Source: Phylloscopus collybita
Taxonomy: Eukaryota; Chordata; Aves; Passeriformes; Phylloscopidae
DNA: 64,000 bases
Direction: 5' to 3'
NCBI GenBank assembly: GCA_027886175.1
Contig: JAJNNQ010000002.1
Location: 1,740,001-1,804,000 of the forward strand
The notes below the pieces were generated by a model, which was not told where the DNA came from, searched no databases, and saw only the letters and a list, made by a program, of their open reading frames with translations. Below are positions 1-13,000 of this stretch, piece after piece (the stretch's first letter is position 1; every line of letters begins with the position of its first letter). The translations under genes were made by a program, and so were the position numbers.

Positions 1-1160
1 GTGGTTTTATGTCACCACCACTGCATGTGCAGAGAATGGAGCACAGGGTAGAAAAATGAAAATTTTCTTTCTGCAGGAGACGATGTAAACAAATGTAGGA
101 GAGAAACCCCCTTCTTGCTTCCCTTCTCAATTTATTTCAATCCAAGCTATCCTACTTCATCTATTAAGCATCTGCTCTTGATCTCTGCCAGAACAGGATC
201 TTGCTTCAGGCAGACTCTCAGTTCTTGTGCACACAAGGGAATAACCTGATTTACTTTGCCCAGAGTTCTTGGCAGTTCCTGACCCCTTAAACTAAAGGAG
301 CTCCCATTTTTATCTGGGGCAAATGGTGTAAAAAGCTGGCAAATTTGTTTTACTTGGCTCTCAGGTAGGAATCAAAACTTTGCTACCATAAATTGGATCT
401 TCTCTCTGTACAATTCCTGGTGTGAAAGGAAGGGAATGTAGGGATAAAATGTGAAATAAAAAGGAAAAGCCTCCAGGAACTGGATTTGCCCTTCTGGCAT
501 AATGATTCTTGCATCCCATGATTTTCTGCTGGTTTTTTTATCTATTGTATCCTATTATGAGAAGGGAGAGGGACTGGAGGTGATGAGCACCTGGATTGGA
601 AGGATGCAGCCATGGGAGGTGCACAAACCCAAGGGAGGAAGCATTTTGGAGTTCCTGAGCTTTTCCTGAGCAAAAAAAAAAAAAAAAAAAGGACAAATTG
701 TCTAATCTGGCTCTGCCTCATTTTATCCACATGTAAAATGTGGAGTGCAACGTTAATTTCTCAGCTGTGTATGAAGCAATGTGTCAAATTGGGAAAAAAC
801 AAATCATAGAGTAAAAAAGAAAAAAAGGCTCTGCACAACAGGATAACATTTTTGATAATAAAAGGGACAGTTTTCAAATCCTCTGTTTTATCTCTTTGAT
901 AAACTCATTTGGATCACAACCTTCATTTGCAATGTGGCCACAAAAATATGTGAGGAAAAGGATGACGAGCCGCTGAACAAAACACTGTCTCTAAATGGCC
1001 TTGCTTAGACAGAGTGGGACAGAGGAATTTCCATTTCAGATTTTAAATGGGGTTTTAAGGCTGAAGAGGAGAATGGAGGCAAAACTCCAAACCCCACAAG
1101 TGTGGGAAGGTTCCTGCTGTGCCACCAGGCTGCTGCAGCCTCACAGGAAAATGTCACCTC
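1..1160. other. Intergenic, no gene seen
   Basis: AT-rich unique-looking DNA with a 19-nt A run (672-690). Short frames have no recognisable family. Confidence 0.6.
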
Positions 1161-1821
1161 TGTCTTAGGTTGCAACGCAGGATGTGACCAGGGGTGTGTA
1201 TTCTATTGCCAGCTGTTCAAACCAGGTGGGGCAGTGTTCTTTATTCCTTCCAGGACCCATCCTCCCTCCAGGGGGTATCTGCTGTTCATGGGCCATCCAG
1301 GCTTACTCCATGGCTGATACAATTCCATCATCCCATTGGGAGATGCTCCACCCAGGGGGAGGAGCCCAGCATTCCCACCTGGATCAAACCTGAGATTCAG
1401 AACACCAGGGCAGCCTGTGTGCACTGGATTCCCAGAGGGAGATCAGACCCATCTACACCACCACTGGACCTTCAGAGGAAAACTCCACCCTCCTACAGGA
1501 TCATTGCTCGAACAGAACCACATCTGTCACTGCAGGAGGACTTGATTGGGCTGCTCCCAACACCCTGACCAACAAAGGGTGTCAGGTTGTGTTCTGACCC
1601 TGTCAGTGGTTTCTTTTCGTTTGTTTGGTTGGTTTTTTTTTTGTACTACCACATTTTCATTTTAATTTTCCTCATAAAGAGCTGTTATTCCTATTCCCAC
1701 ATCTTTGCCTGAGAGCTCCTTAATTTTAAAATTATAATTCAGAGGGAGGGGGTTTACATTCTCTATTCCAGGGGAGACTGCTGCCTTCCTTAGCAGACAC
1801 CTGTCTTTCCAAACCAAGACA
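1161..1821 (+). mobile_element. Solo LTR of an avian endogenous retrovirus, family A, with 5-bp target duplication
   Basis: Begins TGTCTTAGGTTGC and ends CCAAGACA, so it has TG...CA termini with short inverted repeats (TGTCTTgG / CcAAGACA). It is flanked by a perfect 5-bp direct repeat ACCTC (1156-1160 and 1822-1826). Orientation is taken from the 3-prime part: a degenerate polyadenylation region (cataaagagctgttattcc) followed by a U5-like tail shared with the other copies. No internal retroviral genes flank it, so it is a solo LTR. The open frames inside it are not genes. It contains a GTTT-rich tract at about 1616-1645. Confidence 0.85.
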
Positions 1822-1826
1822 ACCTC

Positions 1827-3697
1827 CCTCTCCTGGTTTCAGAGTGACTTCAGAGGTTTAAGAGGGGGAAAAGAAATCTTTGACAACCTCAAACTCCACG
1901 GATCAGAGATGTAATGAATATTGTTTTACAGTGATATTTTTAGGCTAAACGAAAATAGTTGGGACTCAGAGCTGGCAGTGGAATATTTGCTTGCAAAGGT
2001 GATTGATACTGACTTTAATTAAAATAGATCCTCCCACGCAAGTCCCTCCTCTCCCATTAAAACTCCTCTTGAAATTACTACTTATTGTTTATAAATAGCC
2101 AGAGGTTTTTATAGCTCGTTCTTGGCCTGATCAACAGTAGGTTTGTCCTTGGCTTTGAAAGAAGTGGTGTTTAGAGTTAATAAATTCTATATTTTTCCAT
2201 TTCATTCCTCTTCCCATACAAGTTTATTTAGTTTCTCCTTTCTATTTCTCCTCAATCATCCATGTAGTGCTTTATTTTGTTTTGTTCTACTTTATTTTCC
2301 TTCTACAGCACTCTTATTTTTTTCCTTATCTTCTTCAAATTAATATATGCTCTTTGTCAGTGTTTGCTCCACAGCTGAATATATTTTACATTTATCTGAA
2401 TTAGATCTCATTTCTACCTATAACATTGATCTTGCATTTAAATTGTTCCTGTTTTCCTTCATCTGGCTACTTCTAATTCCTGAAACTTTCATTCATTAGC
2501 TTGAAATATACATTTTTCATTACCAGAGTGATAGTTATTTATAAAAATATCCAAAAAAACCTGCAGACAGAGAGCAGATCTTTCCATAAATCAGCGACCC
2601 AGATTTGCTCTGAGCTGTTTTTAGATGGAGCACATTTACTGTGACAACCCTTAATTTATATTGGGAAAGATGAAAATGTAACAAGAGTGGGTATTGGAAA
2701 AAATTATATTTAAGCCTCTTTCCCTTGTGTTTAGGAGGGTCTTCCACCCAGAAACTACAAGAAAACACAGTTGTAGGACCATCAAAAAAACCTCCTACAA
2801 ATTTGGAGGTTTAGATTTATCACCTAAAGACCTCTTTTTGCCACTAAAATTTATTATTTTCCTCACTTTTCTTCCTGCACCTTGACTGGCAAGGTTTTCC
2901 CTGGATCATGGCCTCTCCAAGACTGAGGAATTTTGGGAAAAGGGAAAGCTCAGTTTAAACTAGCAAGAAGAAGGGGGCCACAGCCCTCTCTGGCAGGCAG
3001 AGTTCTACACTAAAATATTTCCATTTTTCTGTAAAGAGCAGGAGGTTTCCAATAATTGTATTTTCCCTGCAGTTTGGCTGTGCGAAGCCAGCCCTCCCTG
3101 TCTGCCTGCTGCTCCTTTGTGAGGTATGAACTGTGCTCTGCTGGGCAAAAATTTGCATCAGTGACATTTGAGCTGCTCTGGGGTTAAACCTGGGCTCAGT
3201 CACGGGGCTGGGCTTGATCTGTCTCATTATTTTTGTGACTCAGCTCAAGCTTACACAGTGTGGGGGCATCCAGGTGAGATCCCTCATTTCAAAAAGCAGA
3301 CAGAAGTATTTCCCCTTTTAGGATGTGTAGTCAGTCCGAGTTAATTGTCTATAAATGTTCATCAGTTGTGGGATGAGGGGTGTTAAGTCAAATACCAGAA
3401 TCACTGTTGTCAAACATCATGCAGCACACAGCTGATATTTCACCAGGCATTTCAGTGAAATTAGGAAGAAATTACCCTCACAATAAGGAATTTATTCCTA
3501 ATATTTAATCTAAATCTATTCCTTCATCTTAAGGCCTTTTCCCTTTGTGTTATAACTGAATGCCCTTGTGTAAAATCCCTCTCCTTTTCCATAGGACATG
3601 GTTGGGCAGGAGTTTAAATTCCCATTGCAGTTTGGGCATCTCTCAATTAAGTGGGGGGTTTTCTGTTTGTTTGTTTGTTTTGTTTTGTTTTGGTTTT

Positions 3698-3738
<41 letters not shown>

Positions 3739-4950
3739 TAGTTGTTGTTATTGTTGTTTGGGTTTTTTTAACAAGTCATAAGCTAGGCCCATTATGTGTA
3801 TATATATTTTTATATATATCCCCAAAGTTCAGCTGTTTATTCCCAGTGAATTAATTCTGGTGTTCTCTGACTTGGAGGGGTGGAAAGATAAAAATAGGAA
3901 ACTTCTCAGCAATCCAGTTCAAACCCTTTTTGTCAGAGCCTTGGTACTTTGTAATTCCCTTCAAAAATATATTGTTCTCTGCTTTGAGTGTAGCTGGCCT
4001 TTGCTTCCCTCCTCTTCTTGAGAGACTGTCACAAAGCCCTGAAAACCATAAATCCTGTAATTTCCATTCTATATGCATTCCTATTCCATTTCTACCTGTT
4101 TTATCCTGACCCTCCGTGGCTTTTCATTTAAATCTCTCTCCTTCTGCTTTCACCCAGCCTGTTCCCTTTCAGTGTTCATTTTTCAAGGCTGAAAACATTC
4201 TCTGACTCCTGGAGAGTTTCCCATTCCCCTGGCCAACCTGGACATCTCTGTTTTTTCCAGCTTGGCCTTTCAGGTTCAGTTGAAAAGTCCAGGAAGCAGG
4301 TAAATATCCCTGATTATTGGAATTTCACAGCAATGGTTATATTTCACTCTGCCTTTGGCTCTGAATATTGAGTTTACTTTTCATTGTTGTGGGAATACTG
4401 GGATAAGAGTGCTGGATTAGATTTAGGGATGGAGCTGGGGCCTGATGTGTGATGAAGATTAGCAATGGCTAAAAGCATTTACCATTATTTGATTTTTCAC
4501 ATTAAATCATTTGGGGAAGTTATACCAGGCCCATTCTCAATATGAAAGTGTTTAAATGAGAGAAAAGATAGAAGGTGCTGCCAAACCCAGAGATCTTTCA
4601 CCATAATTTGTTCATATCTTGGATCCAGGAAAGTGAACTGGCATTCTCAGCTGCCAAAGCATTCAGGGATGCTGCAACTCACATTTATCCTGCTTTTCCC
4701 CTGGACACCTGTGTAATATCCAGACTAATTCTAAGAGACATGTTTATTATTGCAAATGTGATACTGCCATGTGCTAAGAGATTTTCTGATCCAGGTATTT
4801 GATCTGTTTGCTTTACACAACAGCATCTTTCTATTAACATGGTCTTGAGAAAACATTTTGCTGTTGGCCTGGAAAAAACACCTTCATTAAAACAAAACAA
4901 GAAAAAAAAAAAAAGAAAAAAATGAGAAAAACTTCAACACCTGAAATTAA
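1827..4950. other. Intergenic, no gene seen
   Basis: Unique-looking AT-rich DNA apart from the G/T tract at 3650. No exon with plausible splice sites was recognised. Confidence 0.55.
3650..3772. repeat. G/T-only tract with 38-nt T run
   Basis: Alternating GTTT and GTTTT units lead into a pure T run (3700-3737), then more G/T units. Confidence 0.9.
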
Positions 4951-5010
4951 CACAGAATCATGGAATGGCTTGGGTTGGGTTGGGTTGGGTTGAGTTGGGT
5001 TGGAAGGGAC
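4951..5010 (-). mobile_element. CR1 LINE 3-prime fragment with expanded TTGGG
   Basis: 'cacagaatcatggaatggc' followed by '...ttggaagggac' is the reverse complement of a CR1 tail. The usual single 'ttgggttgg' is expanded to about seven TTGGG units (4969-5003) with one A substitution. Confidence 0.75.
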
Positions 5011-5324
5011 AATAAAGAAAATATTTCCTGTTTCTCTCAAGCCTAGGTCTGAGTAGGAAACATGTGTGATTCAGGGTTCATGGATTAAAGGAAAAAGAAG
5101 AAAAAAGAGGGAGAAGGAAAAATTCAGGCAGAAAACCTCTGTTTATCTCTCATGAGCTAGAACTATTAGCAGAATGTGAGAAAAAAAAAAAAAAAAAAAA
5201 AAAAAAGTAGTATTGCATTATTATTTTGAGGTGAAACAGTAGGGTTCCAGTGCTGGGCAATATAGAATTTTCTACCCATGTTGAAATTGGAAAAATTATA
5301 GGATTTGGAAAGCTGAGGTAAATA

Positions 5325-5412
5325 ATCATAGAATCATTTGGGCTGGACTAGATTCTTTAGGTTATTGAGTTGAACCATAAACTTAACACTGCCAGGTCCA
5401 GCAGTGGGTATA
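5325..5412 (-). mobile_element. CR1 LINE 3-prime fragment
   Basis: 'aatcatagaatcatttgggc', then 'gactagattctttaggtt' and '...tgccaggtccagcag' follow the CR1 tail pattern in reverse, diverged. Confidence 0.6.
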
Positions 5413-5990
5413 AATAAAAGGTGTAATATACTCTTTTTACCATACATTTTTTTTATGTTTTAAGTTGTCTTCTCTCTGTCACAGTCCAGCACCCAAAAGT
5501 AAAGAGAGTTAATACTGAGCTGGCAATGAATTGGTAAAAAAAAAAGGGTTAAAATGTTTAATTTTCTATTTGGCAGCTGTGGCTGCAGAAATTACTGTGA
5601 GTCAGGCCAGTGTGGGCACAGGGAGAATTCAGGTGGAGTTCCAGAGTAAATAATTTCATTGGTAAATTTGGTGGGGCATTTTTCCATCCAGGGCTGAAGA
5701 CTCCCAGCCCGAACACCCGGTGGCTCATGTGTCTGCTTGAAATTGCTGATAAACCCAGTCCTTTTTTTAGGATGGTTCCAGGAGAGTTCTAAGCACTGTT
5801 TTAAAATGAGATTAATTGGTCCAAATGCTTCACTATTGACTGATGGTAACGGGGACCAAAACTCAGCTTTTTTTTAGATAAATATTTTTGTTAATTTTAT
5901 TCCTTGAACTGAATTACAATGACAGAGCAAAATTAAGTTTGTACAATGATTTAACTTGCTCAACTGATACTTTCCAGTTAAAAAAAACAA

Positions 5991-6095
5991 CATAGAATCA
6001 CAGAATGGTATGGGCTGGCAGGGGCCTTAAAGCCCAGCTCATTCCAATCTCTTGCCATGGGCAGGGACAACTCCCACCCTCCCAGGTGCTGAATT
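5991..6095 (-). mobile_element. CR1 LINE 3-prime fragment
   Basis: 'catagaatcacagaatggta' and 'cttgccatgggcagggacaa' are hallmark CR1 segments, in tail-first order. Confidence 0.75.
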
Positions 6096-8704
6096 AATGG
6101 ACAGAATTCCTTGTGCTCTATCTGTAGATGGTTTCCAATCTGGGTATTATTTGGGCCTGGATTAAGTAGCATTGGAAAGGGGAATGAAAAGATGGTGTGT
6201 GCATTTCTAAGATTTATTTCAGGGTATTTTCCCATCCTACAGGACATTGAACACTGCTTGAATCTCTAGCAAGATAAAATTTTAGGTATGTGGTCCAACT
6301 TGGATTTTGAAGGTTTACAGGATAGAAATCAAATTCACGCAGAGATTAAAAAAAACTTCTCTTTTTTCCATTACAACACACTCAGGGAGATTACTGGACT
6401 TTGAATAACACTATTTCTTATTACTTTTTCTTATTTTTTTTCCTGAACAAATAGTCTTAGCAAATCCCAGTTGTATGACATTAAGTAATATCAATTTTAA
6501 CAGCAGCTTTATGTTCCCATTCTGCCAATGCACTCACTAAAAGATCATTTCTCTTCACTCCCCAAATTTCCAATGTAAACTTTAACTGAATTACCAGCAC
6601 TTTTGAAGGCTGATCTCTAATGAAAGAAAATAGAGATTAATTGCTAAGGATGACAAATTATTAAAGACAGAAAAATGAGCAAAATCAGTCATTAATGTGA
6701 GTGGCATTTTGCAAAGAGAAAATTCATCTTTCAGAACTCTGCAATGTCTGAATCAAAACTTTTTTGAGACTTGAAGCTGAGCCATAATTACTCCTTTTTA
6801 AAGCTTGAATGCATACACAGTTCGGTGTGATAAAAATAAACTTGTTTGAAACACAGTTCTGAATAAATAAAATGAACAATAAAGAGCCCAGGAGAGCAAG
6901 ATCTTTTCAGCTATAACAAAAATAGTAAAACCTTTTTGATTTACTGAAATACAGAGAATATAAATTTAATGCTGGAGTAAAAGTTGAGGGAAAAAAATGA
7001 GAACACACCTTGACACCTGCAAAAAGGAACAATATTTGCTGAAGAAATGAGATCCCTGATTATTGCTGGAAGGTAACTTTTATCTTTTTGACCAAGAGGA
7101 AAAGAAAATCACATTTAATGTCAGGTAAAGAGTGTGTGCACCTGCAGATAATACCGTATTGAAAAGTCAAACATAAATCCAGCCTGTTTTATGGCTTCTA
7201 CTTGATCCTGCATTTCTCATTTGGAAGTGTTGCTTCTAAATCACACAAACTGCTTTGGAGGTGGCTGTTACCCTACTTTTCTTACTGAGAAGCACAAGTT
7301 CTTCTCTGATACATTTGGAAAACCTCATGAGGTTAGAGAACAAAAAAGTAGTAGCAAGAAGCCCCTTCTGAGTGTTTTGCACCTGTAATTATTTTTGGAG
7401 CCTTGAAGAGTTCCCAGTTATACTTTTTATTTCTACTGTCCTTTCTCCATAGTCTTTGTCCAGCTATGTGTTACAAGGGCTAAATCGTAAATTTCAATAT
7501 GTGTTTGAGTTTATAAAAGATTTTTAAAACTAATCTTGGAAGAAAAATCAGGGTCATTTTTGTATTATTTCCTTTAAAAATACATTGAGAACCCTAAGAG
7601 CTCCTTACTGTTGGGACCAGAAATGAGATCATCTTCAGAAGTTCAAGCCAGGACATGCAAATCTGGTGGCTATGAAATACCTGCACACAGTGTGGCTCAA
7701 ATCTTCATCTGAAGCCTCTTGGCTAAAGGCAAGGACTGACTTTGTTGGTCTCAGGAAAGTGTTGGCTTTGGGGTTTAGCCACTTGGTGACCTGAATTGGC
7801 CAATCCAGACACAAAACTTATAAATATTTCTTCCCCTGACATGAATTAAAGTGATAAATGTAACCCCAGAGAGAACAAGATCCTTTTAGTTTTTCATTGA
7901 CTCCATCAAGGACTAAGATTGGACTTACTTTCATCACTGCTTTTATGTATCTTTGTCAAACTTGTGATTCATTTTAGTCTTCTTCTGTATTTCTACTTTT
8001 CCTTTGGAACCTTGGGGCAAAACAATCAAAGAAAATTATTAAAAAAAAAAAAAAAAAGGAACAAAAAGCAATAATAGAGCAGATCTTTCCTTGGATGTCA
8101 GGCAGCACAGGAGTGACTAGGGAGAGGAAAACTGGAGAGTGAGAAAGAGCTTTCCTTTCACTGCATTGTAGAAAATCATTCATCATTGCTGTCTCTTGGG
8201 GATAGAAGGACAGGATCAGGGGCAGAACACATCCCTCATTTTAAACCTGTTTCCTGGGAACATAAGAACCTTTTGGATAAAACATTTCTTGCACTATAGA
8301 GAACCAAAGGGGATAACCCAGTGAGTTTATCAGTCCTAGACTACTGAACTTGTTCAAAATGCTGAATTTTAAGCCTTCAGCCATGCCTCTGTCTTGTTCC
8401 TTGCTATTAATTCATCTCCAAGTATTTCAAGTGCTTTTGTATCTTGCCTTCTTGTAGTGAAGAGCAAATCTGAAGAACAAGTAAGATTATAAAAGACTTT
8501 TTTTTCCCTTTGCCTTCCCTCTCCTTTACCCAGCCTTCCCCAGGCTGGTACTTCCTGAGATATTCTGTGCTCTCAAATGAAGAACAGAGGATTACTCACT
8601 GTTTTCTTTTCCTGTCAGAGAACTAAATAAGCAAAATAAGACCAAATTAGGCATGTATTTAAACCAGAAATCTGGTTTACTTTGATCCCCTATAAAGCTG
8701 ACAC
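6096..8704. other. Intergenic, no gene or repeat recognised
   Basis: Low-GC, repeat-poor stretch. It has the texture of ordinary non-coding vertebrate DNA. Possible conserved non-coding elements cannot be judged without alignment. Confidence 0.5.
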
Positions 8705-8878
8705 ATGACATGTTGCCCAGAGAAGTTGTGGCTGCCCCTGGATCCCTAGAAGAGCCCAAGGCCAGGCTGGACAGGGCTTGGAGCAACCTGGAATAGTGGA
8801 AGGTGTCCCTGTCCATGAGTTGGAACTGGATGAACATTGAAGACCCTTCCAACCCAAACCATTCCATGATTGAATAAT
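8705..8878 (+). mobile_element. CR1 LINE 3-prime fragment
   Basis: It reads gttgcccagagaagttgtgg, ccaaggccaggctggacagg, ggaaggtgtccctg and caacccaaaccattccatga in CR1 order, 5-prime to 3-prime on the + strand. Confidence 0.85.
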
Positions 8879-9362
8879 TCCAAAAGTGAAATTATTGTGC
8901 TCCTACCACTAAGGTCCCATGCCTGGGACTAGACTGGATTTAATTTGATGTCATCCCCATGGTGCAGAATTTATTTGCTGAATTCTCATCACAACTATTT
9001 CTGTTTCCTTGACCACTTCACTGATCTGAGCACCTAACAGAGATTTAGACATTGGTTCTTGAGCCCAGGAATTGTTTGAGGATGCTGTTTGGAGCAGGAG
9101 GAAGACTTATGAAGGATAATCATGTCTGAGGACCTCACAATATTTTCACATGGAGCAATGTATTCATATTTTATTTCTGACCCCTATTACCTGGGCAACG
9201 CTGTCTTTAAAATGAAAACAAATTCACCACAAAATAAGAATGCAAAATAAGTCGACTTGTTTAGCTTGCACTGCTGTGATTGGAAAGATGTTCCAGCAAT
9301 TTCCTTCCGTGTTTGTCCAAACTTTTCCCACTTCCATCTGAATTTCCAGCTGATATTAGCAT

Positions 9363-10066
9363 TGTCTTGGGTTGCAATGCAAGATGTAACCAAAAGTGTA
9401 TTTTAATACCATTTGTTAAAACTGGTTGGGGAATTGTTCTTTATCTGATCTATGACCCATCCCTCATAACTCTGGGCAGGGGCGGATCTTCTGTTAATGG
9501 GCCAGCTGTTCAAACCAGCTGGGGCAGTGTTCTTTATCCCTTCCAGGACCCATCCTCCCTCCAGGGGATATCTGCTGTTCATGGGCCATCCAGGCTCACT
9601 GCATGGCTGATACAATTCCATCATCCCAGGGGGAGGAGCCCAGCATTCCTACCTGGATCAAACCTGAGATTCAGAACACCAGGGCAGCCTGTGTGCACTG
9701 GATTCCCAGAGGGAGACCAGACCCATCTCACCACCACTGGACCTTCAGAGGAAAACTCCACCCTCCTACAGGATCATTGCTCCAACAGAACCACATCTGT
9801 CACTGCAGGAGGACTTGATTGGGCTGCTGCCAACACCCTGACCAACAGGGTGTCAGGTTGTGTTCTGACCCTGTCAGTGGTTTTTTGTACTACTGCATTT
9901 TCATTTTAATTTTCCTAGCAAAGAACTGTTATTCCTATTTCCATCTTTGCCTGAGACCTCCTCAATTCCAAAATTACAATAATTTGGAGGGAGGGAGTTC
10001 AAATTCTCCATTCCAAGGGAAGCTCCTGCCTTCCTTAGCAGACACCTGTCTTTCCAAACCAAGAGA
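9363..10066 (+). mobile_element. Solo LTR, family A, long form
   Basis: Starts TGTCTTGGGTTGC and ends CCAAGAGA (one change from CCAAGACA). It is flanked by AGCAT (9358-9362) and AGCAC (10067-10071), a 5-bp target duplication with one mismatch. It is longer than the copy at 1161 because it keeps an extra segment (about 9421-9510) between two related stretches ending in 'agtgttctttat' and 'attgttctttat'. A 209-residue open frame across it is incidental. Confidence 0.82.
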
Positions 10067-10071
10067 AGCAC

Positions 10072-13000
10072 GTGGGTCAGATTTGTCAGGACATCGCAGT
10101 GAATCAGTCCTGAGTGTCAGTGTCCCTGGGGCTCAGGGTCAGTGGAGATGCGCCCAGTGGATTTCTCTGAGCTCAGCAGTGATTCTGGACTCTCTAGAAA
10201 GGGTGGTGAGATAAAAACACTTTCTGGATTCAAGACCTCTGGGACTTCAGCTATTGATTGGAGCTATGAAAATAGGATTTGTTCTTTAGTCATCGTTGTG
10301 GTGCAGCTGTATCAGGATTGTGTCTGTTCATGCTTTTAAGCCATGAAATCCCTGGCTGTTTCAGGGACTGTGCAACTGCTTGTCTGAAGAGATGAGATAA
10401 AGGGTTTGGTGTCTGGTTTGAGATATTGCACAAAACTGTAACTAATGGACTGATTGAACAATCAACCATTTAACTGAGTGTTTCACAGCATGGGGATTTC
10501 AAGCACTTCTGGAGATTCCCCCAGATGTACCCAGTTCAGCCCAGGCCAATTTGTGTGGTTAATTTGTTGATGGACACCCTGGGACAAGGGACTCAGGGAT
10601 TTCCAGGCAATCCCCTATGCTGAAGTTAATGAAGAGTGCAGACACGTCTGCAAACAAACAATGCAAATTTCCAGCGGGTGCTGAGATGTTCACGTAGGAG
10701 AGTCTTGTAGAGGTGGCTGAGTTTTAGGAGGGGTTTTTCATGTGATTAATATTATTGTTAAAGATGAATTGTAGATCTGATGGAATGTTCACATGGGACC
10801 ACGCAGCAGCTGGATCACAGAATGTGAACTGAAGGGTTTGGGAAGCCTCACCAGATTTAAGTGAAGGTCTTTCCAAGAGAGACCCCTTTGACCCAAGCCA
10901 GTGGTGCAGCCTGAGATGTGATTTCACACCTGAACACTGTCCTATAGTAAGATACTAAAAACCTCTTTCTTTTTTATTATTTTCACAGACATCCAGCCTT
11001 TGAGCATCTGTGCAAAATATTTATTTCAGGATGAATGGAGCTTCTGTGAAGACTCTATTGTTTAGAGTGAATAAATGTCTGCTGGACACTTTTACTACCT
11101 CTACACTACAACTCCATTCACCAAGGCACAGTACAAGCCACACATGGGCAGATAAATCCCATCTATATGAAATTTAAAAAAATAAATTAGTATTGCAAGA
11201 AGCAGTGGAAGAGCTGATGGAGAAATCCATATGAGTCATTTATAATCCATAGTGCCAAAGGTTCATTGTTATCTTTTAAATACACTGTATTTCACTTTTG
11301 CTGTTTGCTTATCAAGACTTATTTTGGCTCCCTACACCCCAGCATATAAAATATAATTTAGCATGGCCTGGAGGAGTGTGATTAATGTCAATGTGCAGGC
11401 TGAAAAACCACACTGCACCCAGTATTATTTGCAAATGAAATGTCTTCACACAGCTATTGAAAGGTGCTGGTCGTGTTGATTAATTAATCTGAGTAAATAA
11501 AATAGCAAACGATGATTTTTTCAAACAATAAAAATTCCATTTTAATATTTTAAGCTCACTGCATCCTTTATTGAGTTATGAATTTCAATAAAGTAGGGGT
11601 AAACTCAATTGTAAAAACGATATACAGCCGTTTCTTCAGTTTGGAAGTTTCTTTTCCTCTGTACCTAAAATATGGTGTCATTAGTATCCACCAGGCTTCT
11701 TCTGGTGATGCAAATCTTTCTGTCGAGGCTTTTTTGTGTTTTTTTTTTTTTCCAATGATATATAGCAACAGTAAATGAGCATAAAGACATTTCATAGCAT
11801 CCTAGGTCTGAAAATTCAGTTTCCTTCTCCCAGGTACATAAATACCTGGTAAAGGAAGATACAGAATGCTCGGAAAATCAATCCTAAACTGTTCAAAGGT
11901 TTAATCAGACAGCAGTTAAGGCTTTTTAAATATGTAAGAAGGTTCCCAGTCTGCAGCTTTCCCCTCCTCCTACTCACTGGAGCCATGGAGATCAGTCTCC
12001 AAGTCAGCTACATCTTGGGAAAAGTGTGCTCTAACATTGATTTAAATTTGAGACAGCATACGTTCCCTCAAATGTATAATAAAAAAATATTTTTTATGAA
12101 ATATTTTAGAAATATTTTTTAAAGGCTTCAGAACTCTATTTAGTGAAGAACCTCTCATGAAAGTGCACCCGTATTTGGCTGCAGGGTTTGCATCATTTAT
12201 TTCTCTGTTATTTCAGTGGGATATATTATAAAGCTGGAAAAGTATTTTGCAGAGGGCTCCGAGCTTCCCCTGCAGTGGAGCAAAGGAATGTTTCCACAGC
12301 ATCCTGCTTTAATGCAGGGATTAGTGAGGGCTGGAGCTGAACTGGGGAAGAATTTGAAGAACTGGATTTGCTGTGTGGCTCCTGACTGGAAGATGAGGCA
12401 AATTGGGAATTGTTGTGCTGGGTGAACACCAGCTGATGTCGTGGAGGGTTCAGTGATGCCAAGGGAAGTCCCCAGGCCACCCCTGAATCCCTTCTTTGCT
12501 GCAAAGCCACGCTCTGAACCCTGGGCTGAGCTTTGCCTCACTGACATCTCCCACTCCCTTCATCAGAGGGACCTTGGCTCTTTTTCCTGGGGGTTGGGAA
12601 GCAAAATCTGCGATTCTGGAACTGTGAAACTGAAGACACCACCGGAGATCAAACCAGAGCCTGACATGCTCCTGCTTTTGGGATGAAATCAAAAGGTTTC
12701 CTCAAGGCTGGAGAGCTTTGTGTTCCTTAAAGCATCGGTTTCTGAAATAATGAAATAACATGAAACAGTAACTTTTCAAGGGGGGAAAAAACCTCCAGAG
12801 AACCAAACAACAAAACTTTGGACTTCTACTTTTGGAGAGACAACCTTAATAAATATTGGAGTGTTATAAAAACCTCAAGTGTTAACAAGGGAGTGTTAAG
12901 AACAAAAATCCCACAGCTTGTTTACAAAAGCTGCACAAACCCATTCTTCTTTCAATTCCTACATTCTTTTTGGTTGTGACTGAAAAAAATGGAAGCTGCT

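Noticed and set aside
4969..5003. Interstitial telomere repeat
   Set aside because: The unit is TTGGG, not TTAGGG, and it is embedded in a CR1 tail.
9280..9909. A 209-residue open frame
   Set aside because: It lies mostly within the solo LTR at 9363, and its pieces recur as frames in the other LTR copies. It matches no retroviral protein.
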